DNA of 64,000 nt from Mesorhizobium mediterraneum (GCF_002284565.1 NZ_NPKI01000015.1:620001-684000); one strand, 5' to 3'. Positions 54,717 through 63,864 are shown, counted from the stretch's first letter. A program made the numbers and translations. The notes: generated by a model not told the origin, from the sequence alone.

Positions 54717-55964
54717 ATGGAAGACGTTGACGTCGTGGTCATCGGCGCTGGCTCGGCGGGACTTTCCGCCGCCAAGACCCTGCGTGCAGCCGGCCTTTCT
54801 TTCAAGCTGTTCGAAGCGATGAACCGGATCGGCGGCCGCGCCTGGACCAGCGATCAGCATTTCGGCGTCCCTTTCGACATCGGCTGCGCCTGGCTGCATG
54901 CGGCCGACCGCAATCCCTACTTTCCCGAGGCGCAAGCTGCTCGCTGGACGCTTCACCATCACGACATGAATATCGATCATCTCTATTATCGCGACCGAAA
55001 GGCGAGCGAGGACGAAGAGGCCGCAATGAAGGCGGCCGATATCAGGCTGTTCGAGCTGCTGGCGGCGCATGAGGTCAGGGATGGCGACGACGACCGCCTT
55101 TCGGCGTTGCTGGCCAGGGGCCATGCGCCGCGCGCCGCCGCCACCTTCGCCGGGCCAATGGATTTCGGCGCCGACGAGGACGAGATATCGATCCGCGACT
55201 TTCAGGCCGCCGCCGATCTCGAGCCGAACTATTTCACCAAGGAGGGGTTCGGCGCATTGGTCGCCCGTTTTGGCGCCGACGTGCCGGTCGAGCTGTCGAC
55301 GCCGGTGCGGAAAATCCTCTGGGATGTGCCTGGCGTCGCCTGCGTCACCGATCGCGGCACCATTCGCGCCAAGGCGGCCATCGTCACCGCCTCGCCGGCG
55401 GTGCTCGCCTTCGAGGAGATCGAATTCGCGCCGGCGCTGCCCGACACGCATTTCGCTGCCTTCTTCGACCTGCCGATGGGCATGCTGACCAAGCTGCCTG
55501 TGGAGATCAGGGGCACAAGGCTCGGGCTTGAGCCGTTCGATGACCTGCTGATCGAGCGGCTGGCCCGGCACGACATCTACTTCCTTTGCTTTCCCTTCGA
55601 CCTCGACCTGATGGTCGGCTTCGTCGGCGGCGATTTCGCCTGGGAGATGTCGGCGGCGGGCGAGGCGGCAGGCGTCGACTTCGTCGTCGACCGGCTGTGC
55701 GCCATTTTCGGCGGCGACGTCAGAAAACATGTCGGGCGCGCCATGATGACCAATTGGGGCGGCGAGCGGTTCGTGCGCGGCGCCTATGCGGCGGCCCGGC
55801 CCGGCCGTTCGCGGGCGCGCGCCACGCTGATGCAGCCGGTGGCCGAAAAAATCTTCTTCGCCGGCGAGCATCTGGCCGGCCCGCTGATGCAGACCTGCGG
55901 CGGCGCCAGGCTATCGGGCGAGGCGGTGGCGAGAATGGTCGCCGCCCAGCTTGCGGCAAAATAG
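54717..55964 (+). CDS. Flavin monoamine oxidase-like FAD oxidoreductase
   Basis: 415 residues. N-terminal FAD motif DVDVVVIGAGSAGLSAAKTLRAAGLSFKLFEAMNRIGGRAWT is the amine oxidase pattern (GG-R-x-W/T), and the C-terminal FFAGEHLAGPLMQTCGGARLSGEAVARMV is the second FAD contact. It may oxidise an amine or polyamine. ATG 54717 (MEDVDVVVIG) is chosen; longer frames from 54390 are non-homologous. Confidence 0.88.
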   Translation: MEDVDVVVIGAGSAGLSAAKTLRAAGLSFKLFEAMNRIGGRAWTSDQHFGVPFDIGCAWLHAADRNPYFPEAQAARWTLHHHDMNIDHLYYRDRKASEDEEAAMKAADIRLFELLAAHEVRDGDDDRLSALLARGHAPRAAATFAGPMDFGADEDEISIRDFQAAADLEPNYFTKEGFGALVARFGADVPVELSTPVRKILWDVPGVACVTDRGTIRAKAAIVTASPAVLAFEEIEFAPALPDTHFAAFFDLPMGMLTKLPVEIRGTRLGLEPFDDLLIERLARHDIYFLCFPFDLDLMVGFVGGDFAWEMSAAGEAAGVDFVVDRLCAIFGGDVRKHVGRAMMTNWGGERFVRGAYAAARPGRSRARATLMQPVAEKIFFAGEHLAGPLMQTCGGARLSGEAVARMVAAQLAAK

Positions 55965-56064
55965 CATCGGCAGGAACGCCGGCCGCTGACGGGCGTTTGG
56001 GCGAAATGCCGCTCCGCACTATATCCGGGCCTGACGATCTAAGACCTGATGATTTGAGATTGGG

Positions 56065-57162
56065 ATGAAGCTCTTCGATTGTCCGCATTGCGGGCACCGC
56101 CTCTACTTCGAGAACGCCCAGTGCCTGAACTGCGCCAGCTCCGTGCTGTACGATCCCGGGCATGCGCGCTTCGTCTTGTCCGGCACCGGCGGCGTTTTCC
56201 ACTGCACCAATGCCGACGAGTGCGCTTGCAACTGGATGGCGGAACCAGGTCATGCCTTCTGTCGCGCCTGCATGCTGAACCAGTTGATCCCGGACCTTTC
56301 GGTCGATGGCAACCGCCGTCGCTGGATCCGCGTCGAAGAGGCAAAGAAGCGGGCAATCTATTCACTGCTCGCTGCCGGACTGCCGGTCGCACCCAAGCGG
56401 AATGCCGGCGACGAGGTCGGCCTCGCCTTCGACTTCCTCGCCGATCCGATCGGCGGCGGTCCGGGTGGCGGACGTATCCTGACCGGCCATGGCAACGGCC
56501 TGATCACGCTCAATGTCGCCGAGGCGGATTCGGCCGAGCGCGAAAGACGGCGCGTCGAGATGGGCGAGAACTACCGCACTTTGCTCGGCCATTTCCGCCA
56601 TGAGCTTGGCCACTACTACTGGGACCGCCTGATCCGCGATGACCCGCAACGGCTCAGCGCCTTCCGCGCATTGTTCGGCGACGACCGCGTCGATTACGAG
56701 CAGGCGCTGAAGGCCTACCATGCCAATGGTGCTGTGCCCGACTGGCAGCAGGGCCACATTTCGGCCTATGCCACGTCCCATCCCTGGGAGGACTGGGCCG
56801 AGACATGGGCGCACCATCTGCACATCACCGACACGCTGGAGATGGTGCATGCGCTGAATTTCCCGCTCGGCCGGCTGGAAACCGTGGAGGCCAACGACCT
56901 GTCGCGGGGCGACACCGGCGGCGAGCTGCAACCGGCGCCGTCGGAACCTGGCGCCGTTCCCGAACCGTTCGAAAAGATCCTGGCCCGCTGGCTGGTGCTG
57001 TCGGAAGCGTCCAACTCGATCAACCGCTGCATGGGCCTGCCGGACCTCTATCCCTTCGTCATCTCGGAGGTGACCGCACAGAAGCTGGCTTTCGTCCATG
57101 AACTCCTGACCGGTGTAGCGAAAGAAACTGGAACAAAACGTGAGCCGGCCGAGGCATTTTAG
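56065..57162 (+). CDS. Zinc-ribbon metallopeptidase (COG4307-type)
   Basis: 365 residues. N-terminal zinc ribbon (FDCPHCGHRLYFENAQCLNCASSVLY) and a second Cys-rich segment (FHCTNADECACNWM, FCRACMLNQLIPDLS). The core HFRHELGHYYWDRLI has HELGH, and WEDWAETWAHHLHITDTLE carries a further ligand. The putative zinc-binding metallopeptidase family of about 350 residues is common in proteobacteria; its substrate is unknown to me. Same direction as the amine oxidase gene. Confidence 0.88.
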   Translation: MKLFDCPHCGHRLYFENAQCLNCASSVLYDPGHARFVLSGTGGVFHCTNADECACNWMAEPGHAFCRACMLNQLIPDLSVDGNRRRWIRVEEAKKRAIYSLLAAGLPVAPKRNAGDEVGLAFDFLADPIGGGPGGGRILTGHGNGLITLNVAEADSAERERRRVEMGENYRTLLGHFRHELGHYYWDRLIRDDPQRLSAFRALFGDDRVDYEQALKAYHANGAVPDWQQGHISAYATSHPWEDWAETWAHHLHITDTLEMVHALNFPLGRLETVEANDLSRGDTGGELQPAPSEPGAVPEPFEKILARWLVLSEASNSINRCMGLPDLYPFVISEVTAQKLAFVHELLTGVAKETGTKREPAEAF

Positions 57163-57225
57163 CCGGAACGCATGAGGTTTTGTTTCGTTTTCGTTCGCGA
57201 GGGATTACGAAAACGGAGCGAAATC

Positions 57226-57825
57226 ATGAAACGCATACTGCTTCCTGCTGTCGCCGGAGCGCTTGTCGCCATGTCGGGCGCAGCCTTGGCCGATACCGCC
57301 GTCTCGGCTGTCGCCGATCTCAACGTGCGCGCCGGCCCCGGCCCGCAATACCCGGTCATCGGCACGCTCGCTGCCGGTCAGTCGGCAACCCTCGAGGGCT
57401 GCATCCAAAACAGCAAATGGTGCACCATTGCGGAGGCCAATGGCCAGGGCTGGATCTATTCCGACTACGTGACGGCCGATTTCGGCGGCAACGACGTTGT
57501 CCTGACCCGGCGCCCGGCCGACGCAGGCATCGCCATCGTCGAAGCGCCCGCCGACATGGACTATGACGATACCTATACCGGAGCGATCGTCGCTGGCGAG
57601 CCGATCGAGCCGATCAGGCGGCCTCCGGCCGAAGTCCGCACCTATATCGACACGAACCGGCTCGACCCGGTCTATCTCGAGGGCGAGGTGGTTACGGGCG
57701 CGACCTTGCCCGATACCGTCGAGCTGCGCGAGATTCCGGACTATGACTACCGCTATGTCTATGTGAACGGCCAGCCGGCACTGGTCGATCCGGGCACCCG
57801 ACGCATCATGTACGTCGAGCGCTGA
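57226..57825 (+). CDS. Periplasmic SH3-domain protein (DUF1236-like C-terminus)
   Basis: 199 residues. Signal peptide MKRILLPAVAGALVAMSGAALA, bacterial SH3 domain about 28-82 (VADLNVRAGPGPQYPVIGTLAAGQSATLEGCIQNSKWCTI, GWIYSDYVT), and a C-terminal domain ending TRRIMYVER with Pro/Tyr-rich repeats, typical of DUF1236. ATG 57226 follows CGGAGCG. A strong terminator follows at 57909. Confidence 0.9.
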   Translation: MKRILLPAVAGALVAMSGAALADTAVSAVADLNVRAGPGPQYPVIGTLAAGQSATLEGCIQNSKWCTIAEANGQGWIYSDYVTADFGGNDVVLTRRPADAGIAIVEAPADMDYDDTYTGAIVAGEPIEPIRRPPAEVRTYIDTNRLDPVYLEGEVVTGATLPDTVELREIPDYDYRYVYVNGQPALVDPGTRRIMYVER

Positions 57826-57908
57826 CATAACCAAGCAACCAGGCCGGCCGCTGGGGCAAGAGCAACGGCGGCCGCCTCGGTCCGATATCGTTTCATCCAG
57901 AGCTTCGC

Positions 57909-57940
57909 GCTGGAGCGGCGTGCCGCCGCTCCAGCTTTTT
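57909..57940 (+). terminator. Rho-independent terminator after the SH3 protein gene
   Basis: 12-bp stem GCTGGAGCGGCG (57909-57920), loop TGC, CGCCGCTCCAGC (57924-57935), then TTTTT. Good intrinsic terminator, 84 bp past the stop codon. Confidence 0.85.
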
Positions 57941-57988
57941 GAGCACCGGATTTTCCCAAAAACAGTTCCACTTTTGGGTCCGATGCTC
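57941..57988. repeat. Short hairpin repeat (family E)
   Basis: 48 bp: GAGCACCGGATTTTCCCAAAAACAGTTCCACTTTTGGGTCCGATGCTC. Ends are imperfectly inverted (GAGCACCGGA, TCCGATGCTC) and the inner CCCAAAA...TTTTGGG pairs. It is the reverse complement of the type at 58964-59012. It lies just before the CPBP protease gene. Confidence 0.75.
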
Positions 57989-58026
57989 TAGATCATGCGA
58001 CCCGATGCATCAGGCAAGGAACCCGC

Positions 58027-58971
58027 GTGACGATCGATCCAACCGCTTTCGAGCGTTACCGGCATATTCCCAACGCCAAGACGACCCTGCCGCGCCTGCT
58101 GCTCGGAACGGCGATCGTCATCCTGTTCTGGGTCGCGACAACCGTCGCCGTGCTGTTCGGCGGCGCCTATCTTTTTGTTATCTGGCAGGCATCATCGGCC
58201 CCGATAGAAGGAGGGGCGGTGCAGAATTTCATGGCTTCGCCCGCCGGAATCCTCGCCGCGCTCGCTTCATTTGCCGGAATCTGGCTCGGCCTGTGGGTTG
58301 CCATGCGCTGGGTCCATCGCGAGCCGCTGATGGCGCTGATCGGCACCAGCCGCCGCGTCTCGCGCTCGGGATTCCTCAAGGGATTGGCCGCGGTGCTGAT
58401 CACATCGCTGCTCTCCGAAATCCTGCTCTATCTCTTGCAGCCCGAGATTGCGCGCGGTGCGATCGGCCTGTCGTCCTGGCTGCTGTTCCTGATCCCGATC
58501 GCTGCGCTGACCCTGCTACAGACCTCGTCCGAGGAAGTGCTGTTCCGCGGCTATCTCCTCAGGGGCCTGGCCAACCGGTTTAAAAACCCCTTTATCTGGG
58601 CATTGCTGCCAGGACTTCTGTTCACCTCGATGCATTGGAGCCCAAGCTCGAGCGCCGCCATCAACGCCTGCGTGCTGGCCTCGATCGCCGCTTTTGCGCT
58701 GCTCCTGACGCTTGTGGTCTATGTCACCGGCAATCTCGGCGCGGCCTTCGGCGCTCATCTCGGCAACAATCTGACCGGCTTCCTGCTGATTTCGCACCAG
58801 CAAAGCTACAATTCCTTCGCCCTGTTCAACGCCAAGCCGCTCGAAGGCGCCGGCTGGACGACGCTTGATGCCGTCCTCATCGCAGCGATCGGCATCGTCT
58901 GCAGCCTGTTGACGATCCTGCTGCTGCTGCATCCGCGCTCGCCGCTGAAGGTTGAGCCGGATAGACCATGA
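58027..58971 (+). CDS. CPBP family intramembrane glutamic endopeptidase
   Basis: 314 residues with about eight hydrophobic segments. The CPBP motif EEVLFRGYLLRGL (Glu-Glu-x-x-x-Arg) is present, then LFTSMHWSP with a His, and HLGNNLTGFLL (His/Asn). The family includes CAAX prenyl proteases and bacteriocin immunity proteins. GTG start at 58027. The last codons and TGA (58969-58971) lie inside a family E repeat. Confidence 0.88.
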   Translation: MTIDPTAFERYRHIPNAKTTLPRLLLGTAIVILFWVATTVAVLFGGAYLFVIWQASSAPIEGGAVQNFMASPAGILAALASFAGIWLGLWVAMRWVHREPLMALIGTSRRVSRSGFLKGLAAVLITSLLSEILLYLLQPEIARGAIGLSSWLLFLIPIAALTLLQTSSEEVLFRGYLLRGLANRFKNPFIWALLPGLLFTSMHWSPSSSAAINACVLASIAAFALLLTLVVYVTGNLGAAFGAHLGNNLTGFLLISHQQSYNSFALFNAKPLEGAGWTTLDAVLIAAIGIVCSLLTILLLLHPRSPLKVEPDRP

Positions 58972-59012
58972 TCCCAAAAAGTGGAAACCGGTTTTTGGGT
59001 AAGATCATGGTC
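58964..59012. repeat. Short hairpin repeat (family E)
   Basis: 49 bp: GACCATGATCCCAAAAAGTGGAAACCGGTTTTTGGGTAAGATCATGGTC. Ends GACCATGATC/GATCATGGTC are perfect 10-bp inverted repeats; inner CCCAAAAA/TTTTTGGG also pairs. It overlaps the CPBP stop codon. It is in opposite orientation to the copy at 57941. Confidence 0.8.
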
Positions 59013-59038
59013 AAGCAAACAACTGGCGGGCCAAGCTG

Positions 59039-59980
59039 ATGCGCATCGCACTGGCGGTGACCGGAACCATCCCCTCCAGGGGCTATGGCGGCACCCAGCG
59101 CCAGGTCGACTGGTTGGCTGGGGAATTTGCCCGGCTTGGCCATCGTGTCGTGCTGATTGTCGATCCCGGCTCGAGCCACCCGCTTTGCGAGGTGCGGCAT
59201 GCATCTTCGGAAGCGCAATGTCGGGCCGCCATCCCCGCGGACGCCGATATCGTCCACTTTCACAGCTGGTTTCTCGACGTTCCCTTCCCGACCCTCAACA
59301 CCGCGCACGGCTTTTCTCCGGAAAAGCCCAGGCCCCAGGCAAACTGGAGTTTCGTCAGCGCCAGCCACGCGCGCAACCACGGCAGGAAGACCTTCGTCTA
59401 CAACGGCTTTCCGACTGACACCTACCGCCTGGCCGGTTTGAAGAACGACCACCTTCTGTTTCTCGCCGGCATCGCGCGCGCCAGCAAGAATCTGAATCGC
59501 GCGGTCGATCTCGCGAAAAAATTCAATTTGCCCCTCGATATCGCCGGCGGCTCGCGCTGGAGGCTTTTGACGCGCAGCCAGGTCCGGCGCGATGGCGTCT
59601 TCTTCAAGAGCCTGGGCAGCCGCTTTCGCTTCCATGGCGTCGTTGATGGTGAGGAAAAGCTTCGCCTGCTGGGCGCGGCAAAGGCCTTTCTCAACCCGAT
59701 CGCCTGGGAAGAGCCGTTCGGCATGGCGCCGGTCGAGGCCATGCTGTGCGGAACGCCGGTGCTGACAACGCGGCGCGGCGCCATGCCCGAGATCGTCGAC
59801 GACGACACCGGACGGTTCTTCGACAGCGATGAGGAATTTGCTGCGGCCCTCGACGCGATCGCCGGCCTTTCCCCGCAGCGCTGCCGGGACTCTGCCGTCG
59901 ACCGATTTCCAATCTCCCGCACCGCAAAGGGCTATCTCGATCTCTATGCCCGGATCCTCGACGGCGAAACGCTGCCGTGA
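59039..59980 (+). CDS. Glycosyltransferase family 4 protein
   Basis: 313 residues. N-terminal GT-B start MRIALAVTGTIPSRGYGGTQRQVDWLAGEFARLGHRV; C-terminal donor-sugar motif EEPFGMAPVEAMLCGTPVLTTRRGAMPEIVDD (E-x7-E), FLAGIARASKNLNRAVDLAKK. It transfers a nucleotide-sugar moiety in glycan or glycolipid synthesis; the acceptor is unknown. Shorter than the usual 350-400 residues. Confidence 0.88.
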   Translation: MRIALAVTGTIPSRGYGGTQRQVDWLAGEFARLGHRVVLIVDPGSSHPLCEVRHASSEAQCRAAIPADADIVHFHSWFLDVPFPTLNTAHGFSPEKPRPQANWSFVSASHARNHGRKTFVYNGFPTDTYRLAGLKNDHLLFLAGIARASKNLNRAVDLAKKFNLPLDIAGGSRWRLLTRSQVRRDGVFFKSLGSRFRFHGVVDGEEKLRLLGAAKAFLNPIAWEEPFGMAPVEAMLCGTPVLTTRRGAMPEIVDDDTGRFFDSDEEFAAALDAIAGLSPQRCRDSAVDRFPISRTAKGYLDLYARILDGETLP

Positions 59981-59994
59981 ATCGCCCCTTTTTT

Positions 59995-60139
59995 CCTTCT
60001 CCCCTTGTGGGAGAAGGTGGATTGGCGCGTAGCGCCGAGACGGATGAGGGGTGTTGGACGGAGTGCCGTCGCAGCCAAGCTGGAGCACCCCTCATCCGAA
60101 GAGCTTCGCTCGGCCACCTTCTCCCACAAGGGGAGAAGG
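59995..60139. repeat. Palindromic intergenic repeat (family A)
   Basis: About 145 bp: CCTTCTCCCCTTGTGGGAGAAGGTGGATTGGCGCGTAGCGCCGAGACGGATGAGGGGTGTTGGACGGAGTG and CACCCCTCATCCGAAGAGCTTCGCTCGGCCACCTTCTCCCACAAGGGGAGAAGG. It lies in the 445-bp gap before ffh; in the remaining 60140-60425 I see no gene, and the ffh promoter should be there. Confidence 0.85.
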
Positions 60140-60425
60140 GAAGGGCCGCACCTGGCCGTATTCGGCCCACGCCTTGACTCCGCGCCCGATTTCCTGTCTA
60201 CACGCCGCGAATTCCGCGACGAGTATCCCTCCGAGCAAGCCGACCGGGACGCCGAAACCTCGTTGAGGTGACGTGCTGTAAATCGATCCTGGAGGCCAAC
60301 ATCCGGCAGCGCTGTGCGCCCCCGGGTGCTTTTTGGCTTTGGACTTTTGCTCGGATTGTTTGGACACTGGGCGCGAACGCATTACCTCTCGGGCATCATC
60401 CGGGTGCCAGGGAAAAGGAAAAAGA

Positions 60426-62033
60426 ATGTTTGAATCGCTACAGGAGCGTCTTGGCTCGATCCTGAACGGCCTCACTGGCCGCGGTGCCCTGTCCGAGGCC
60501 GATGTCTCGGCGGCGCTGCGCGAGGTGCGCCGTGCGCTGCTCGAGGCAGACGTGGCGCTGGAAGTGGTGCGTTCCTTCACCGACAAGGTGCGCGAGAAGG
60601 CCGTCGGCGCTGCTGTGGTGAAGTCGATCAAGCCGGGCCAGATGGTCGTCAAGATCGTCCATGACGAGCTGGTCGAGATGCTGGGCGCCGAGGGCGTCGC
60701 CATCGACCTCAACGCACCGGCTCCGGTCGTCATCATGATGGTTGGCCTGCAGGGCTCCGGCAAGACGACGACATCGGCCAAGATCGCCAAGCGCCTCAAC
60801 GAGCGTCAGAACAAGAAGGTCCTGATGGCCTCGCTCGACACGCGGCGTCCCGCCGCGCAGGAGCAGCTCCGTCAGCTCGGCGAGCAGGTCAATGTCGCCA
60901 CGCTGCCGATCGTCGAGGGCCAGACGCCGGTCGACATCGCCCGCCGCGCCGTGCAGGCGGCAAAGCTCGGCGGCCATGACATCGTGATCCTCGACACCGC
61001 CGGCCGCACCCATATCGATGAGCCGCTGATGGTCGAGATGGCCGACATCAAGAAGGTGTCGTCGCCGCACGAAATCCTTTTGGTCGCCGATTCGCTGACC
61101 GGCCAAGACGCCGTCAATCTGGCGAAAAGCTTCGATGAGCGCGTCGGCATCACCGGACTGGTGCTGACCCGCATGGATGGCGACGGCCGTGGTGGCGCAG
61201 CACTTTCCATGCGCGCCGTCACCGGCAAGCCGATCAAGCTGATCGGCACCGGCGAGAAAATGGACGGGCTGGAGGAATTCCATCCCAAGCGCATCGCCGA
61301 CCGCATCCTCGGCATGGGCGACATCATCAGCCTCGTCGAAAAGGCTGCCGAAAACATCGACGCCGAACAGGCAGCGGCGATGGCCAAGAAGATGCAGTCG
61401 GGCAAGTTCGACCTGAACGACCTTGCCGGCCAGCTTCAGCAGATGTCGAAGATGGGTGGCATGGGCGGCATCATGGGCATGATGCCGGGCATGGGCAAGA
61501 TGAAGGACCAGATGGCCGCCGCCGGTCTCGACGACAAGATGTTCGGCCGCCAGCTCGCCATCATCTCGTCGATGACCAAGGCCGAGCGCGCCAACCCCGA
61601 CATTCTGAAGCACTCGCGCAAGAAGCGCATCGCCGCCGGCTCCGGCACCGATGCGGCCGAAATCAACAAGCTCCTGAAGATGCACCGCGGCATGGCCGAC
61701 ATGATGAAGGCGATGGGCGGCAAGGGCAAAGGTGGTGGCCTGATGCGCGGCATGATGGGCGGCCTGGCGCAGAAGATGGGCCTCGGCGGCATGATGCCAG
61801 GGGGTATGGGCGGCCCGGGCGGCATGATGGGCGGCGGCATGCCGGACCTGTCCAAGATGGACCCCAAGCAGCTCGAAGCCTTGCAGAAGCAGGCGCAGGC
61901 AGCCGGTCTCGGCGGCATGAAGGGTCTTCCCGGCGGCCTTCCCGGTGGTGGCGGCCTGCCCGGGCTGCCCGGCGGCATGAAGCTTCCTGGTTTGGGCGGT
62001 GGCGGGCTGCCCGGACTCGGCAAGAAGAAGTGA
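60426..62033 (+). CDS. ffh: Signal recognition particle protein Ffh
   Basis: 535 residues. N domain (1-90), GTPase G domain with P-loop GLQGSGKTTTSAKIA (107-121), DTRRPAAQEQL, DTAGRTHID, and TRMDGDGRGGAAL, then the Met-rich M domain (MAKKMQSGKFDLNDLAGQLQQMSKMGGMGGIMGMMPGM). ATG 60426 (MFESLQERLG) follows AAGGAAAAAG. A long Gly/Met/Pro/Leu tail of about 100 residues extends the M domain. Heads a cluster with chorismate mutase and rpsP. Confidence 0.97.
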   Translation: MFESLQERLGSILNGLTGRGALSEADVSAALREVRRALLEADVALEVVRSFTDKVREKAVGAAVVKSIKPGQMVVKIVHDELVEMLGAEGVAIDLNAPAPVVIMMVGLQGSGKTTTSAKIAKRLNERQNKKVLMASLDTRRPAAQEQLRQLGEQVNVATLPIVEGQTPVDIARRAVQAAKLGGHDIVILDTAGRTHIDEPLMVEMADIKKVSSPHEILLVADSLTGQDAVNLAKSFDERVGITGLVLTRMDGDGRGGAALSMRAVTGKPIKLIGTGEKMDGLEEFHPKRIADRILGMGDIISLVEKAAENIDAEQAAAMAKKMQSGKFDLNDLAGQLQQMSKMGGMGGIMGMMPGMGKMKDQMAAAGLDDKMFGRQLAIISSMTKAERANPDILKHSRKKRIAAGSGTDAAEINKLLKMHRGMADMMKAMGGKGKGGGLMRGMMGGLAQKMGLGGMMPGGMGGPGGMMGGGMPDLSKMDPKQLEALQKQAQAAGLGGMKGLPGGLPGGGGLPGLPGGMKLPGLGGGGLPGLGKKK

Positions 62034-62040
62034 GGGCGCC

Positions 62041-62367
62041 ATGAACGAAGAAAAGGACATGGCCGACGCACGTGCGGCGCTGGTCGACTACCGCGCCTCG
62101 ATCGACAACATCGACGCGGCGCTCATCCACATGCTGGCCGAGCGTTTCCGCTGCACCAAGGCGGTCGGCGTGCTGAAGGCGTCGCATGGCCTGCCGCCGG
62201 CCGATCCGGCGCGGGAGCAGCAGCAGATCGCCCGCCTTCGCCAACTGGCGAAGGACGCCCATCTCGACCCGGATTTCGCGGAGAAGTTCCTGAACTTCGT
62301 CGTCCGCGAAGTGATCCGGCATCACGAGCAGATCGCCGCATCAAACGGCGTTACGAAAACCGGCTGA
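62041..62367 (+). CDS. Chorismate mutase (AroQ class)
   Basis: 108 residues, all-helical: ARAALVDYRASIDNIDAALIHMLAERFRCTKAVGVLKASHGLPPADPAREQQQIARLRQLAKDAHLDPDFAEKFLNFVVREVIRHHEQI. The R-x2-ID-x-ID-xx-L-xx-L-x-R pattern marks the AroQ fold that converts chorismate to prephenate. ATG 62041 is 8 bp after ffh; the ATG at 62059 is an alternative. Lies between ffh and rpsP. Confidence 0.9.
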   Translation: MNEEKDMADARAALVDYRASIDNIDAALIHMLAERFRCTKAVGVLKASHGLPPADPAREQQQIARLRQLAKDAHLDPDFAEKFLNFVVREVIRHHEQIAASNGVTKTG

Positions 62368-62418
62368 CAACAATCATAAACCCCGATCAACGAAAATAAG
62401 AGTTTTAGGAGAAAAGAA

Positions 62419-62820
62419 ATGCCACTGAAAATCCGACTGGCCCGTGCGGGCTCGAAGAAGCGTCCCTATTACCACGTCGTCGTCGCCGACGCCCGTTCGC
62501 CGCGCGACGGCCGTTTCATTGAGTCGCTCGGCTCGTGGAACCCGCTGCTCCCCAAGGACGGCGAGCGCGTCAAGGTCGACGCCGACCGCGTCAAGCATTG
62601 GCTCGAGCACGGCGCCCAGCCGACTGACCGCGTGCTGCGCTTCCTCGACGAGGCCGGCATTGCCAAGCGAGAGGCCCGCTCCAACCCGAAGAAGGCCGAG
62701 CCCGGCAAGAAGGCGCAGGAACGCGCCGCACTTCTGAAGAAGGCTCAGGAAGACGCAGCCGCCGCTGTTGCCGCCGCGGCAGCCGCGCCGGCCGAGGCGG
62801 AAGCCGCGACCGCCGAATAA
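62419..62820 (+). CDS. rpsP: 30S ribosomal protein S16
   Basis: 133 residues. [20 protein letters not shown], then [22 protein letters not shown] is unmistakable S16. The C-terminus has an Ala/Glu/Lys-rich extension of about 45 residues beyond the usual 80-90, common in rhizobia. AGGAGAAAAG precedes the ATG. The usual next genes rimM and trmD do not follow in this window. Confidence 0.98.
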   Translation: MPLKIRLARAGSKKRPYYHVVVADARSPRDGRFIESLGSWNPLLPKDGERVKVDADRVKHWLEHGAQPTDRVLRFLDEAGIAKREARSNPKKAEPGKKAQERAALLKKAQEDAAAAVAAAAAAPAEAEAATAE

Positions 62821-62840
62821 TTCGCTTTCTATCCCCTACG

Positions 62841-62869
62841 AAACGGCGGGCGCTTTTGTCCGCCGTTTT
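62841..62869 (+). terminator. Rho-independent terminator after rpsP
   Basis: AAACGGCGG (62841-62849), 10-base loop, CCGCCGTTT (62860-62868), then TTTGC. It is also symmetric enough (AAA upstream) to act on the minus-strand gene at 62900. Confidence 0.78.
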
Positions 62870-62899
62870 GCTGTTTCGTCCGATTTATGACGTGGCCGA

Positions 62900-63163
62900 T
62901 CAATAGCCTTCCGGGCAGCGGGCGATGTAGACACGCCCATTGCGACCGCGATAGCGGCACTGGCCGCTTTCCGTGGCACGACCGATCAGTGCGCCGGCGA
63001 CGGCGCCGACAGCACCACCGACCAGCGCACCTCCAACTGCGTCATCGGCCACTGCAGCACCGACCGCAGCGCCGCCCAGGCCACCGACCGCAGCGCCCTG
63101 TTCTGTCCGGGAGCAGGCTGCGAGCGAGGTTGCCAATACCATCAGGACTACCAGTTTCTTCAT
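62900..63163 (-). CDS. Glycine-zipper lipoprotein
   Basis: 87 residues. Lipobox LAAC in MKKLVVLMVLATSLAACSR, so probably lipidated at Cys. A glycine zipper follows: GGLGGAAVGAAVADDAVGGALVGGAVGAVAGALIG. End is Cys/Arg-rich (CRYRGRNGRVYIARCPEGY). ATG 63163 follows GGGAGGAACGAC. Outer-membrane-associated small lipoproteins of this kind are common; function unknown. Confidence 0.85.
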   Translation of the reverse strand: MKKLVVLMVLATSLAACSRTEQGAAVGGLGGAAVGAAVADDAVGGALVGGAVGAVAGALIGRATESGQCRYRGRNGRVYIARCPEGY

Positions 63164-63319
63164 TGTCGTTCCTCCCAAAACGGGGGTTTTCCGTCCTCAC
63201 CGCCACATCTCCTAACTCGCAACCGGGCGATTTGATCCAAAGGCAACGAAGAAGGGCAGCGGCAGAAAGCGCCCTCTCTGGTGGCGCGACCGCCATAGAA
63301 CGGCTTTCGAGACCGCCGC

Positions 63320-63730
63320 TTAACGCGTGAAAGGGATCAGCGCGCGCACCCTGGGATCGCGCAGGAAAAGGCCGCCCCACAGGATGACGCCGAGATAGAC
63401 GCCGAACAGTGTGTGCGAGAATAGCGGGCTGCCGATACGTATATGGGTCGCGATCGCGCCGCCGAGATAGGCGGTGAGCAGGATGGCGCCGAGCACCGAG
63501 GTGCGCGGCACCGCATAGAGCGCGGTCGAGACCAGCCCGATGACGCCGAGCATGCGCGAGACGTTGGGATCGGCCGGCCAGCCGAGCTCAACCATGGTCT
63601 GGGTGACGATATCGAGCGGCGGCAGCTTGATGACGCCGTCGAAGATCATGAACAGCACGATGAGGGCGCTGAGCCCGCGGCCGGTCCACAGCGCGCGCGG
63701 CGTGACGGATGCTGTTGGAGAAATGGTCAT
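63320..63730 (-). CDS. DoxX-like family membrane protein
   Basis: 136 residues with four hydrophobic segments (LSALIVLFMIFDGVIKL, MLGVIGLVSTALYAV, SVLGAILLTAYLGGAIATHIRIGSPLFSHTLFGVYLGVILWGGLFL). AYLGGAIATHIRIGSPLFSH is the DoxX-like_family signature. Function generally unknown. Confidence 0.85.
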   Translation of the reverse strand: MTISPTASVTPRALWTGRGLSALIVLFMIFDGVIKLPPLDIVTQTMVELGWPADPNVSRMLGVIGLVSTALYAVPRTSVLGAILLTAYLGGAIATHIRIGSPLFSHTLFGVYLGVILWGGLFLRDPRVRALIPFTR

Positions 63731-63864
63731 TGATGTTCCCTTCGGCTGTTTTGAGCACTGATCCTCTTAGCCAGGACCCGAACCAAGGACGCGGCGTGAG
63801 ATGGCGATCCGACACGCCTCTGGTTTTTGGGCGCGCGGTGCTGCGATGGGCGCGGGAACAAACC

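Noticed and set aside
60438..62060. 540-codon minus-strand frame opposite ffh
   Set aside because: Leu/His/Asp-rich shadow of the GTPase gene.
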